The notes under the pieces were generated by a model. It made no database searches, was not told where the DNA came from, and saw only the letters and a list, made by a program, of their open reading frames with translations. From Saccoglossus kowalevskii (lineage: Eukaryota > Hemichordata > Enteropneusta > Harrimaniidae), in contig NW_003145789.1 in NCBI RefSeq assembly GCF_000003605.2, positions 162,036 to 183,064 on the forward strand: 21,029 bases of DNA. Direction: 5' to 3'. Position numbers and translations under genes: made by a program. Positions 9,701-20,000 of the stretch are shown one piece after another. The stretch's first letter is position 1, and each line of letters opens with the position of its first letter.

Positions 9701-11285
9701 TTTACAGGTAACATTTATTATGAAATACAGGCTTTCAAATACATTTATATGCTTTATACATACAATATCCTATTGCTTGTGCAATAAACATTTTCTCATT
9801 CTATCATGATGTGACACTGGTACACGAAACTGCAAAAAAACTTGTCATGTGGAGATTTTCATCTGACATGTGCAATGACATGAAGCTTTGGTAGGAGAAT
9901 ACATATTATAAACATTTAAATATTTTCTGACACGTAGTCTACAGTAGTTAAATTTATTTTGCATGTGTCTTTGGTGGATTTATATCGTATTTGTACATTT
10001 ATTGATATCACCAATTCTCAATTTTAAGATAATATTTATGCCATGTTCACCTATTCAACTACATGCCAGATTATTTGGATTTGGAGACGCAGGTAACCAG
10101 AGTGTTGCTGTAAATTTTTAATGTTCTGTAAATATATTTTTTGGTAAAATTTCTATCGATATTTCATATCTATTGCCCATAGAACTCAATCAGATTTTAC
10201 TTAAATTCTCTACTTTAAGTGTTCACTCATGTCCCTTTTCTTGTGGGCGTGTCCTTAGCAACTATGTGCATAGCACTAACACAGAAAACAGCATTTCCAT
10301 AGAACTGTAGTAACATAATTAGTGGTTTTAATGATTTTTGCAAATCATGGTTTAGTGTAGACCGCTATATGAAGACGATTTAACACCTTATGTTTTCTTT
10401 CAGAACATCTTTCATGGTGCTATGTCATTAGACCAGTTGTATCTTGCAAGACCCAGTTACAGATCACCCATTGCTGGCCTCTATCTTTGTGGTAGTGGAG
10501 GCCATCCAGGTAAATATTAATATGGAGCATATTTATCATCTAAAAAAAAGACCGTTGTGTTGAACGTGGTATTGACAGGGTGTTTCAATGGCCAAACAAA
10601 ATCATATTTGAATGATGCAGTATACAATAATATGATAAAACCCCACACCCTCCCTGTGGCTTTCGTTGCGTATTTTCACGAGTAATGTGGTACAGCAGCA
10701 TACACCGCATCTTGAGTGAAAATAACTTCCATACGTAACGAAAGCCACAGGGAGGGTGTGGGGTTCTGTTATTATTACATGTTCCATATTTGATTATTTC
10801 ATATTAAAGAAAGAACATGCAACAAACCGGTATGGAATTTAGGTCACAGGACCCCAATGCGCATTCATATGTTCCAAGATAGTGTTACGCCCTAGCAACG
10901 TGTATCAGTGTAGAACGCGTGTCACTGTCCGTGTGAAAATAAAATAATCAGACATCTAATGAGTCACTGTCCAAATAAAGACAATTAATATACTACATTG
11001 TAGTAACAAATAAGGTGCATAGTAAATTACCAGCCTGTGATTACACGTGTAACTTTCTACCATCTTCAGACATAGCTATGTTACCAAATATGGCAGAAGT
11101 TCAAGACAGAACACATAAACCCATGTTGAAGTGTATGCTCAAACCCAGAAATGACAACACCAATAGATTATCCAGTTGTTTTCCATTGTTCAAAACTTGT
11201 GTATTTTTCTTTTTCTTAAGGTGGTGGTGTAATGGGAGCTCCAGGAAAAAACGCAGCAATGACTGCACTACAAGACATGAAATAG
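3731..11285 (+). CDS. PYROXD2: Pyridine nucleotide-disulfide oxidoreductase domain-containing protein 2 (complete, 13 coding exons)
   Basis: Predicted mitochondrial FAD-binding oxidoreductase related to CrtI-type phytoene desaturases; the human homologue is mitochondrial, and its substrate is unknown to me. Coding exons: 3731-3892, 4986-5079, 5522-5595, 5834-5974, 6477-6630, 6737-6896, 7111-7252, 7800-8007, 8334-8490, 8990-9144, 9482-9588, 10404-10509, 11221-11285. All joins are GT-AG and phase-consistent, giving 1725 nt, 574 residues plus TAG (human about 581). Residues 1-32 are basic and hydroxylated, as in a mitochondrial presequence. The Rossmann FAD motif GGGHNG is at 46-51, followed by VLERR and [25 protein letters not shown] lies near the C-terminal third, and [11 protein letters not shown] (543-553) with GGGVMG forms the C-terminal FAD motif. 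No frameshift or missing motif is seen. The start is the first ATG in frame and gives a good presequence. Confidence 0.96.
4021..4043. repeat. (ATT)n microsatellite
   Basis: About seven and a half uninterrupted ATT units in PYROXD2 intron 1. Confidence 0.9.
4136..4201. repeat. Compact hairpin with a 17-bp perfect stem in PYROXD2 intron 1
   Basis: CCATCTGTTTCTCTGCT (4136-4152) is the exact reverse complement of 4185-4201. Inside it CCAAAAA (4159-4165) pairs with TTTTTGG (4177-4183), leaving an 11-base loop and a 6-to-1-base internal asymmetry. The whole is 66 nt with 24 base pairs. Its size is like that of an animal pre-miRNA or a tiny foldback transposon relic; expression is unknown. Confidence 0.8.
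5080..6476. other. PYROXD2 introns 2 to 4
   Basis: Intron 2 (5080-5521), intron 3 (5596-5833) and intron 4 (5975-6476), flanking exons 3 and 4. All are AT-rich, with poly-A/poly-T runs (for example the purine tract near 5350-5370). I see no RNA gene, exon or element in them. Confidence 0.6.
7253..8333. other. PYROXD2 introns 7 and 8
   Basis: Intron 7 (7253-7799) carries the inverted-terminus element above and a 13-base A run near 7555. Intron 8 (8008-8333) is AT-rich, with nothing recognised. Confidence 0.6.
7635..7771. mobile_element. MITE-like element with inverted termini in PYROXD2 intron 7
   Basis: The ends TTAAAGCG...TCACCTGCGCA and TGCGCAGGTGA...CGCTTTAA are inverted copies of about 32 bp with a few mismatches and one 1-base indel. 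They enclose a unit of about 137 bp that is clearly more GC-rich than the intron around it (GCGCACGCGCGGG, ACGCATGCGCAG). There is no coding capacity, as expected for a non-autonomous DNA transposon. A target duplication is not clear: AT-rich bases on both sides allow TA or TTAA. Confidence 0.55.
8491..10403. other. PYROXD2 introns 9 to 11
   Basis: Intron 9 (8491-8989), intron 10 (9145-9481) and intron 11 (9589-10403), separated by exons 10 and 11. Intron 9 has two T-runs near 8608-8630. No repeat unit or RNA gene was recognised. Confidence 0.6.
10639..10765. mobile_element. Foldback element with 34-bp arms in PYROXD2 intron 12
   Basis: The left arm 10639-10672 (starts AACCCCACACCCTCCCTG) and right arm 10732-10765 are reverse complements with one mismatch in 34. 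Inside, TATTTTCAC (10671-10679) is matched again by GTGAAAATA after a short bulge. Outside, weaker pairing (CAATAATATGATAA against TTATTATTACATG) continues the symmetry. The element has no reading frame of its own, so it fits a MITE or foldback transposon of about 130-190 bp. The rest of intron 12 (10510-11220) shows nothing else. Confidence 0.7.
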
Positions 11286-11498
11286 ATCACGCTGTACCAA
11301 AACAATATCGATATCATAATCTGTTGGACATTTTTTAACCAGAATCAGCATTTTAAAATGTAAAATGTTTAATTTTCAAGAGAGAATATTTAACAAAATT
11401 ATTTTATGCCATATATATGAATTGTAAATAATTTGTTCCCAATAATCAAAAACATAGTGTACAAATTGCAACCTTGTGTTCATAGATACCTTGGCAGG

Positions 11499-11504
11499 AA
11501 TAAA
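11499..11504 (+). terminator. Candidate PYROXD2 polyadenylation signal AATAAA
   Basis: The first canonical AATAAA I find after the PYROXD2 stop, about 215 bases downstream, in an AT-rich 3' flank. Another AATAAA lies near 11814. Confidence 0.45.
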
Positions 11505-11992
11505 TAAGATGGTGCGATAAAGGTGTTGGAATTTTAACATGCGGAAAATGATTACAGCCAGTTTCAAATGTTACACAAAAGGATTGTGAGTGCTTTGAAG
11601 TCAGAAATATATTTGAAAAATAATTTATACTGCACAACAAAACAACATATCAGGTTACAGCAGATCTTAGAAAGTACCCTTAGTGTAATAACATGCGTCT
11701 CAAGTAGAATTCCCTTAACTTCCATGTATTTCCATGTTTGCTTTTTTTAAACTAAACTTTCATCTGTATCTTTTAACAAATGTACATCCGAAATTAAACT
11801 TGATAGACTCCAAATAAATTAAGTAATAAAAGTAAACAAGTAATTTTCAATGATATATTCCATGTTAATTTTTTAAGTGACTGTGTTAATTATAAACAAT
11901 GAAAAATGTTGATATATTAGAATTAAATATCAAGAAAAGTATTCAGCATGTTAACAATATGATTTTTAATATAATATACCATAGTACCTTAC

Positions 11993-12061
11993 CTTGGTTT
12001 TGTTCAGTCAAATTGACAACTCGTTGGAATAAGTTTTTCATATCATACAAAACCGTATAAT
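11993..12061 (-). other. Orphan exon-like segment
   Basis: Flanked on the minus strand by an acceptor-like GTTTATGTGTAG and a very good donor (AAG then GTAAGG), 69 nt long. Only one frame is open, and it reads YTVLYDMKNLFQRVV followed by NLTEQNQ, an amphipathic, helix-like sequence. Both flanking phases would be 1. I do not recognise a family and found no partner exon on either side, so it may be chance or an isolated relic. Confidence 0.2.
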
Positions 12062-12873
12062 CTACACATAAACCATTTGGAAATTTGGAATTAAACAGCA
12101 AAACAAAACATGTAATTTTCATGCCAAGTTTGAATGAAAATTGACCCTGGCATGCCATTTGTGGGACAAAAATGGCCAGCAGTCGGTAAAATCAAAACAC
12201 AAATTAAAGTGTGTAGGTATACTATCATGCCTTGCCTTTGTACCTACTCTCATCAACATAAACTAATCAACTAAAATGGCCAACGAACATTTGTCCCGTA
12301 ACAGTATGTTAGTGCCATGTAACAATTTGTGTGAATTGATGTGTGTACAGGAATGAAATATCAGAACTAGGACAATTACACAGTATTCTATAAAACATTA
12401 TGATAGCCAGTCAGTTGCATGCCTACAGATTCACTATGGTCTAAATTTGAATTCAATCAATTAATGAGTATTATATAACATGTGTGATATAAAGTTCAAA
12501 CTTGACTCATCCAGGCTTGTACAGGATAAGGCTGTGGAACTGCATTTATTTCAAGGTGACTGCGAGTCAGCCATTTTGGATTTGATGGTAAAATAGATGT
12601 GCTTTTGTCCAATGTATGTTGTATGTGTGAACTTTATATATGCTGGAGATGTGAATCCAAAACCAGACATGAAAAATAAGATGTCATCAAGGTTCCATTT
12701 CGTTCAATGTTTGAACAAAGTTTAAACAGAACGCAGGATTTAGATCCAGTTCCCATGTATTTAGAACCCAAATGTGATGAAATAGACGTGCTCTTATCGG
12801 TCAAGCTAAGCATTTGTAGTTTTTATAGATAATAGAGTTGTCATGGTACTTTACTTCCTCACAGGGATGAATC

Positions 12874-12887
12874 ACCCCATATGGGGT
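12874..12887. repeat. 14-bp perfect palindrome
   Basis: ACCCCATATGGGGT. A related CATATGG follows within 15 bases. Confidence 0.7.
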
Positions 12888-13034
12888 TTTTCATATGGTG
12901 GCCAACCAAGCACAGGGTCATGAATAAAATGGTCAGTAGTTTCTGACTGCCCAACTTTATTCTCAGTTTCTAGTTTTTTGATAATTCATTTAACATTCAA
13001 GCTAAGTATTTATTTAAACAATAAGGCAGAGGTG

Positions 13035-13037
<3 letters not shown>

Positions 13038-13072
<35 letters not shown>
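13038..13072. repeat. (TA)n microsatellite
   Basis: An uninterrupted TA dinucleotide tract of about 35 bases in the gene-poor region. Confidence 0.95.
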
Positions 13073-13075
<3 letters not shown>

Positions 13076-14279
13076 GCTGTTAATCATGCTACAAATCCGA
13101 AAGAACTTAAAGTAGTGAAGTTTTGAAACCTGTGACCTGCAACGCCCCTGTTTTATTTAAGAGGCGGATTCGTCAAAATTGGCTGGGAAACAAATCAAGC
13201 AAACCAGGCATTCCATACTTTAAGCCATAATTGACAGAATTATTATTCAGTTCAATGGCATTAGAGACTATAATGTGCATACATGTATGTCCTATATACC
13301 GAAGTCTGATAGATATAAATGCATCCATGGACGTGAATCAGCTAATGCCTCATTTTCAGAGTGCCATCGAAAGGGGACTAACACATTTAACAATATTACA
13401 TGTACATTACAGCATTATTACTTATGTACACATTTTTCACTGAATTGGGCAATATATTAGTGAGGAATTGGCATAGAAATGAATGAAAACAAACACCTTT
13501 TTTTGTTTAATATTGAAAAAAAAAAAATATGTGCACCTGTAAATCAATCTGCATGACCCTTTATAGATTATAGCAGTGACTACAAAACCCTTCAAAATAA
13601 AGAATATATATATTAATTATTTTCCTTGCCAACATAATTATCTGGTAAAGCTCTACGCTATATTTTAGACTTATTGTCGAATAGGAAATCTAATTGATTT
13701 GGGAGGATTCAGAAACTCAAGAACCTCATCAGTCATGGTCTTACCTTATCTAATTATTTTTCTCCTTTCAGTGGATTCGGTGAACTAATTAATAGTGGAG
13801 TGGAAACTGATACTGTGCAATCGGCAGTTTGAGCCTAAATTGTTTTGAAGTTCAAGAAAATGCTTTAAATTAAATGCTGGTTATTCAAGCGAGCAATAGC
13901 CTTCACAAAAATGCCTTCAATTTTTTTAGGAAGTGCATTTGGTGCACTATTGGCCAGTCGGTCTGTAAATCATGCGATTCAAGACTGACCAGAAGTGTAG
14001 CATTAAATCTCATAATCTGTTTTTTCCTAGAACCACAATAGCTTAGTCGTTTTAAGCTCTACAGTTTTTGAACTGATTTCCTGGCCATGATTTTTCAACG
14101 GTTGAAATCTGCCTTTTCAACCATATCTCAACTAAAGTGGCAGCACAGTCACTCTACTTCTGTGGTGGCAGTCTTAGTAATTCCAACACTTGTTAGTGTC
14201 AGCCATTTATGAACATTGTGCTTGGACAGGTGCGGTGTCAAAGTGCGAAATTCCAAATGAGAAAAAGTTGGCCAAACCA

Positions 14280-14355
14280 CTACTTTTGTATTGTAAGTCA
14301 GTACCTCTCATCCCCAAATCTGCAGGATTTTGTTGGCATAACAATACAAAAGTAG
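14280..14355. repeat. 15-bp perfect inverted repeat
   Basis: CTACTTTTGTATTGT (14280-14294) and its exact reverse complement (14341-14355), separated by 46 bases. It lies in the 3' flank of RPL26. Confidence 0.75.
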
Positions 14356-14664
14356 ATGTCTCAAAAACACATCTGCACTGAATGGAGCTTTTAGTGTTTA
14401 AGCAAATGTACCTTTGACTGATAGCAATGGGGCGAATCAGAACGTGCATTTATTTTGCATATTCGTTGTCTTAATCACACCTTGTAGATGGGCTATTAGT
14501 GCAACAGCTACACTCATGGTCAGCATTTTGTATACGCAACTGTCTTCGGTCTCACGGCGTTACAGAATGCACTATTTGCATAGTTAACATCCAATCCAGT
14601 GGACCCACACCAAGTTACCTCCCTTGCAAAAAACGCCACAAACAAACAATATTTACATCCTCTT

Positions 14665-14670
14665 TTTAAT
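14665..14670 (-). terminator. Candidate RPL26 polyadenylation signal ATTAAA
   Basis: On the minus strand ATTAAA lies about 33 bases after the RPL26 stop, which suits the very short 3' UTRs of ribosomal protein genes. A canonical AATAAA lies further on, at about 14453-14448. Confidence 0.45.
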
Positions 14671-14702
14671 GTTGACAAAAAAAGAAAATGTACATGTCAA
14701 TT

Positions 14703-16387
14703 TTAATCGGTCGCCATGGCAACAGATTCTTCTGTGTGTTTTCCTTTTGTTTTATCTGCTGCAACTCTTGATGCTGCTTTCTTTTCTAGGATCTTCTTTC
14801 TGTCTTTGTCCAATTTAAGCTTCACGATCACGACCTGCAGACACAAATATATGTATCAGTTGTACAGGTTATGATTCATCACTTCAAAGTTTAAATGTGT
14901 TCCATTATATTGTACACAGAAGATCTCATTTCTTACCTTACTTGGATGTATACCAACATAAACAGAGGCACCATTTGCTTTTTCACGCTGGATTCTTTCA
15001 ATGTATACAACCATCTTTTTACGATAAACTTGCACAACTTTACCAACCTGCTGACCTTTGTAATGTCCACGAGTTACCTATGAACAAAACATAGTATTTT
15101 GAGTGCCTAGAAAATACAGTCACTGCTGATAAGACTCCCAGTTTCTCGACCAAATTTGTTATGGACAAACAAAAATGATGTAGCATGTAGGATCAATATA
15201 AAGAATATCTGTAATTCTCAATACAGGGGCAATTGCCATCGATGACTAAGGTTCAAGGACTGGGCATGCCAACAGGGCTAGACACTAAGGGTAGTTTTCT
15301 TATAGCTCGGGACAACAAGTACAGCAAAGTTTGTTAGAGCACTATATTAATTTTTTTATACAAATATGATGCGAGGTGAGGTAAGACGAGGTTTTACAGC
15401 CCATAGCAACATATTAATCTCACTGCTTCTAGGAGGCAGTCTTAATTTTGTCAATCTCGCAAAAACTGTTTGACAAGGTTATATGAAGCATTGCCTGAAC
15501 AAGTATCATTTGCACCACATTCTCAAATCTGGGTCTAGAGCATAGGTTGCTTTGGCTCATAAGCCTTCATGGTTGCTGATTTTCATTTTTTATTTGGTAT
15601 ACACATTGATGGCTCTATTGCGACTTACAACAGAATAAGACCAAGTTTATGTCAAATAAGTGAAAGGAAATGAATAAAATTTATTTCACCAAAAACAAAA
15701 CATTAATGTAGAAATAAAAAATCAGTTCCATGTCGCAACAGAAATAATGGAACTATAGCAGGGGCTAAAGTGCAGATATTGTAGACAGTGGATAAACTAC
15801 ATGATTTACTGAAGATGTGTGCAACACATGAAGCTTGGTCCAGAGTTTTTGTATCAATATTTCCCTTAAAATTGTTCAAATAAAGGGTCACCAATCATCA
15901 AAACTGACACATGCCAACACCCAAGGCAAAGTTTAGGGGATCGTGAGATAGGTCTGTCTTTAGGAATCAGTTCATTACACAAACTAAAATCTAAGACGTG
16001 CTGGTTGATTGTATGAAATTTAAGTGAGCAACAAACTAACTGCCTCGGTACCCAAGAAGTTTGCCTTAGTGCCTTAGAAAAATACAAAATATTTGTGCAA
16101 TTGAATCAAATTTTGAAAATGGACACTCAACCTTAGTATGGTGACTTCCATTCCTTATCCATTTTACAGGAAAGTCTAAATCCAACCCTCGTGTATGCAT
16201 ATCACCAATGTATACTTACTTGCACTTCATCGTCTTTTCTGATTGGTACACTTCTTACATTGTATTTCTGTTTAAGTTCCTTAGATAGTGGAGAACTCAT
16301 CAACTTTCTCCTTACGTGAGAAGGGGCATTGAAGTGTCGCTTACGATTTTTCCTCCTGGAGGAAGTCGTAAATGGGTTTCGCTTCAT
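14703..16387 (-). CDS. RPL26: 60S ribosomal protein L26 (uL24), complete
   Basis: Component of the large cytosolic ribosomal subunit; it binds rRNA near the peptide exit region. Coding exons on the minus strand: 16387-16220, 15077-14937 and 14834-14703, all phase 0 with GT-AG joins, 441 nt, 146 residues plus TAA (human 145). Exon 1 encodes [19 protein letters not shown]... with [13 protein letters not shown] and [16 protein letters not shown]; exon 2 carries the KOW motif ([19 protein letters not shown], about 59-77) and IQREKANG; exon 3 carries [16 protein letters not shown] and ends SVAMATD. The C-terminal tail differs from vertebrates, as is normal. A splice-acceptor-like GTTTGCAG ends 12 bases before the ATG, suggesting an intron in the 5' UTR, as in many ribosomal protein genes. 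There is no sign of a processed pseudogene, since introns are present and the frame is intact. Confidence 0.97.
15078..16219. other. RPL26 intron 1
   Basis: A 1.14-kb intron between coding exons 1 and 2. Introns of ribosomal protein genes often host snoRNAs, so I looked for C/D boxes on the minus strand. TTGATGA occurs at about 15893-15899, but without a D box at a suitable distance. I see no convincing RNA gene. Confidence 0.5.
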
Positions 16388-16399
16388 AGTTACACACAG

Positions 16400-17073
16400 C
16401 TGCAAACGAAATGTACGTTCACGTTAAAGACTAGTAACTAATACAAATATGAAACAACTAGTTTAAAACAAGCCACTCTATGCTTCGTTCATACACGCAA
16501 AGTGGTTGTTCTTCCAGAAGAGAATACATTTTTTGCGAAACCACGATATACCTAAACACGAAGAATTGTGTGTTTAGTATCTATCCTTCGTTGGTCATCC
16601 ATTTTGTCTGCTGTTATGATGGGCGAAAACTGAGATTGACATCTATTTACGATGCACTGTCTTAAACTTTATTGTAAAATAATTAACACATTAGTGAGTT
16701 CGGAAACATGGCTTCAATTTGCAGGACGTACGTGGTAAGATGGTAAGTATTTCACGCGATTCAAGTCGATGATTATGAGGATGCAATGTTAACCATACCT
16801 ACTCGCGACAAGATGGCAGCCGAAAAGACCCACATACGGGCACTTTTGTACTCCCTAGCATAGAAATATTGTGACTTTGCCATGCTTTACGAAAAGCCAA
16901 TGCATCTCTAAAATGACTTATAACTTAATTTCGTATCACAAAGTACATTTACATAAAATTAATTATTAACTGTGATATTCTGAGGCTCATTCAGCGAACG
17001 ATATGTTATGTTGACGTAATTGTTAACATTGACCTTTAAAGCGGCCATATGTGACCCATTTTTATACCACAAA
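16400..17073. promoter_or_regulatory. Divergent promoter region between RPL26 and ACADSB
   Basis: About 0.67 kb separates two start codons facing away from each other. It contains ATGGC motifs of YY1 type on the plus strand at about 16706 (AAACATGGC) and 16809-16820 (CAAGATGGCAGC). The latter opens a 16-codon frame (16813-16863, MAAEKTHIRALLYSLA) in the same phase as the ACADSB start, ended by TAG. Near 16738 GATGGTAAGT looks like a splice donor, so a noncoding or alternative first exon is possible. Confidence 0.45.
16514..16522 (-). promoter_or_regulatory. Possible 5' terminal oligopyrimidine start for RPL26
   Basis: On the minus strand CTCTTCTGG, a pyrimidine run beginning with C as in TOP mRNAs of ribosomal protein genes, lies about 130 bases upstream of the RPL26 ATG, beyond the putative 5' UTR acceptor. 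No clear donor follows it, so this start site is weakly supported. Confidence 0.2.
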
Positions 17074-17081
17074 ATGGCTGC
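17070..17081 (+). promoter_or_regulatory. TISU/YY1-like initiator overlapping the ACADSB start codon
   Basis: CAAAATGGCTGC contains the ATG at 17074 and matches the YY1 core and, with two mismatches, the TISU consensus. It is identical over 12 bases to the start context of the V-ATPase e gene at the other end of the window. Confidence 0.35.
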
Positions 17082-20000
17082 CGCAATGTTGACGAGGGTC
17101 CGGTGTGCTGTCCGCAATGTGTTGCCAGCATCTGCCCGGGTAATTCATATCAGTTATATTACAGTACTAATAATTTAAAGAATGAAAATGCGACCTTGAG
17201 ACCACTAATATATTCGATGTATTTCAATTTCAAAAGACCACAGTGACAACTGTACGAAAACTCGTGCATGATATATAAGGGCCCCGATAAGGGCATGTCG
17301 TCTATTCTTAGCTCTATGATGAATATAAAGATACAAGGGTCACTTCAACGTGTAGTAGATTTGCCTAAAAGGAACTTTATTATCGATTTAGTTTTTCTGT
17401 CTGTTTTAAGTCCCTAGCGAAACATATTCGTTAGGAAAAGTGTTCCTTTTGTAGTATTCAGAACATCTGTGAATCCTAAAAGATTTCACAGACAACATTG
17501 AATATTTCACATAATGGAATAGACTGGAATCTTTAGAAAAGTACATTCTTTTACTTTTAATAAATTAGTATTGGAACTCAAAACAATAAAATTGAAAGTT
17601 CTTACAAAATATTGTAGTATGTAAATAGTAAATTATAGTAGACGGCCCCAATAAAGCTATATGAATAATCTCAAAATTCACATTTGTAGAACATTTATTA
17701 AGCTTAATAAGAGGGTCAGCAAAGGGTATTTTCCTAAGCTGTAATCAATTGTTTTAATTTTTGTAATAATGTAATTTAAATAAACAAAAAATGTAAATCA
17801 TAGACATTAACAAGGCGTAAAATGTAATCAGTTTTTTTTATTCGTCCGTAATTTGTACAAAGATATTATTTTTTGTAAGTGTATAAAGCATTTTTCAAAT
17901 TAAATGTCGTTATTTGTACGTAATCTCCAATTTTGATTCTTAAACTCAAATTATCAAAAATATTATAAAAAAGTAAAATTGAATTAGGAATTTGCTTTAT
18001 TTGTAAAGTGTAAAAATTTATGTTTTACTGTAAATGTAGCTTTCATTTTGTTTCCTGTAAAAACATAAATGTCGTATTTATTTCATGTAACCTGTATCAG
18101 CTATCCCCCTTGCCCCCCCCCCAATAAGTTTAAAGATGCAATATGGATGAGAACATGTAATTTTTAAATTTGTTGATACTGTATATTGATGATTACATTG
18201 AATAATTGATTTGTCATGTCCTGAAAATGTGGTTATTGAAACACCCATCTGAGTATTCATTTGATGAATCAATGAAAATTCACTAATATGCATGTGCATT
18301 GGTTGTTTTGGTATGTACAATCACTGCACATGTGTCAGTGGTTTTGATTTTTCAACTAACAAATACACTTGTGTATCCTATAAGCGCAACATTTTTAGTT
18401 TATGATAAATTATAATCTGATTTAGTCTACAGTATTGAGTATTGAATAACAATATTAAAAATGTAAGTTTTTGTCCTTATTGCATCTTTAAAAATACCCA
18501 ACCAAGAAAATGATTTTTTTTAAATGTGATGCCTATTGTATGTTGTGATGAATTGTAAATAAAAAAAACAAATTATGTACAACATTGATGTAAAAACATT
18601 TACCATTTACTCATTAGAATAGAATATGCAATCTTTTCTCTTGAACATTTTCTTCTTCCAAGATGGTATACGCAAGCTGTAGCCAAGTGGCCATCTGTGA
18701 AATAACCATTTTTATGTGAAAATTACAGATTTGGCAGAGCAGTTTGTCTGGGTGTCAGCAGTCCACTATGCCTGAACCGCTGACAGTCTTGAATGATGAG
18801 GAGCAACTGATGAGGGATACTGTCAGAAGATTTGCTAAAGAAGTTATTGAACCTCGTGTTAAAATAATGGATGAAGCTTCACACATGGATGAACAACTTA
18901 TTGATGCACTCTTTCAACAAGGGGTATGTATGGAACACAAATAAAAGCTAGCCATCCATTCATACAGGATCTATGGTCTGTGTCTCGGTGTCCTCAAGAA
19001 ATCGCTTACGCTGTGAAGCATCCATTGATAAAATCAATCAATTTAGAGCTTACATCATAGGATATTATAATTTTTTATGCATTATTAATTTTTTGCATTT
19101 TCAGCCAATCATATCATACAAATCCTTATTGTCCATAACAGTAAAAATATATGGTAATTATGTGGCCTATTTGCTTATGATTAAATTGTGACTTCGCAAT
19201 CCTCAAGATTACATCAATGTGTATGTAATTTGAATAACCCAACCATTGTTAACTACAATACATGTATATACATTATTGAATGTGTTTAATCCAATGTGTT
19301 AACGTAAAAAAAATAAGAAGATAAATGATGGCGGTTGCTGTGACGTGTACATGTAGCAAAATACATTTCGTCTACAAGAAATTGACTGCATGATTATCCT
19401 CACACTTAAGAACATTGTATCAAACTTGACTGGTGCAATTACTAGTACTGTGGTATTTTAATACAACCAAACTTTTTTTAATAAAAGAATTCTCGACACT
19501 GCAGCTTCAGAATTGAAAGAGCACCCGGTTCCATGACCGAATTTAATAAAAGCAGTACAGGGAGTATCTGTATTTTTCAAAGGGTATCATGGCAAATCCT
19601 CTGGGTATCAAGGCAATTACCTCACTTTTGATGCCTCTGAAGTTCATGCTCTGAATTCTGCAGTAGATGTGGTTTTATTTATGTTTTCTTGTTTTATTTA
19701 TCTTACTAGTTCATGGGAGTTGAAATCGATCACAAGTATGGTGGTTCAGGATTAAGTTTCTTTATTGCCAATCTTGTCATAGAAGAGATTGCCAAAGTCG
19801 ACCCATCTGTGGCTGCCTGTGTTGATGTCCATAATACGGTGGTGAATACAGCCATAAATAATAACGCTACTGAGGAACAAAAAGCCAGATTTCTTCCAAA
19901 ACTTGCAACTGAATTTGTAAGTAACTGCATTCAGGATAAACTATTTTTAAATTACAGTGAAAACCTGTGTATAGTGACCACCCAAGTTACTTGGGGAACC

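Larger units (their letters stand above)
11286..14702. other. 3.4-kb gene-poor region between convergent PYROXD2 and RPL26
   Basis: Contains both 3' UTRs and otherwise no gene I can identify. Items noted separately: an orphan exon-like segment (11993-12061), a 14-bp palindrome (12874-12887), a TA microsatellite, an inverted repeat (14280-14355) and a GTTACCTCCCTT motif. Several short open frames (13231-13443, 14190-14449) lack any recognisable domain. Confidence 0.6.

Noticed and set aside
10602-10787. 61-residue minus-strand open frame
   Set aside because: Entirely a translation of the foldback element; no protein family resemblance.
13231-13460. Two overlapping plus-strand frames of 61-70 residues
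   Set aside because: Low-complexity, histidine/tyrosine-rich translations of AT-rich DNA with no homology that I recognise.
13735-13832. Acceptor-like TTTCTCCTTTCAG followed by a 19-codon plus-strand frame, and a 21-codon minus-strand frame (MTDEVLEFLNPPKSIRFPIRQ)
   Set aside because: Both look superficially coding, but neither has a partner exon, and the PYROXD2 phase at its last junction gives an immediate stop through this acceptor. I treat them as chance.
13960-13995. tRNA B-box-like GATTCAAGAC (possible tRNA or tRNA-derived SINE)
   Set aside because: Does not match the GWTCRANNC spacing, and there is no A box or cloverleaf around it.
14207-14449. 80-residue minus-strand frame downstream of RPL26
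   Set aside because: It spans the inverted repeat at 14280-14355 and has no known motif or splice sites. RPL26 already has a stop and a nearby ATTAAA.
15885-15905. C-box-like TTGATGA on the minus strand in RPL26 intron 1 (possible C/D snoRNA)
   Set aside because: The first base is not a purine, and no CTGA D box with a terminal stem lies within snoRNA distance.
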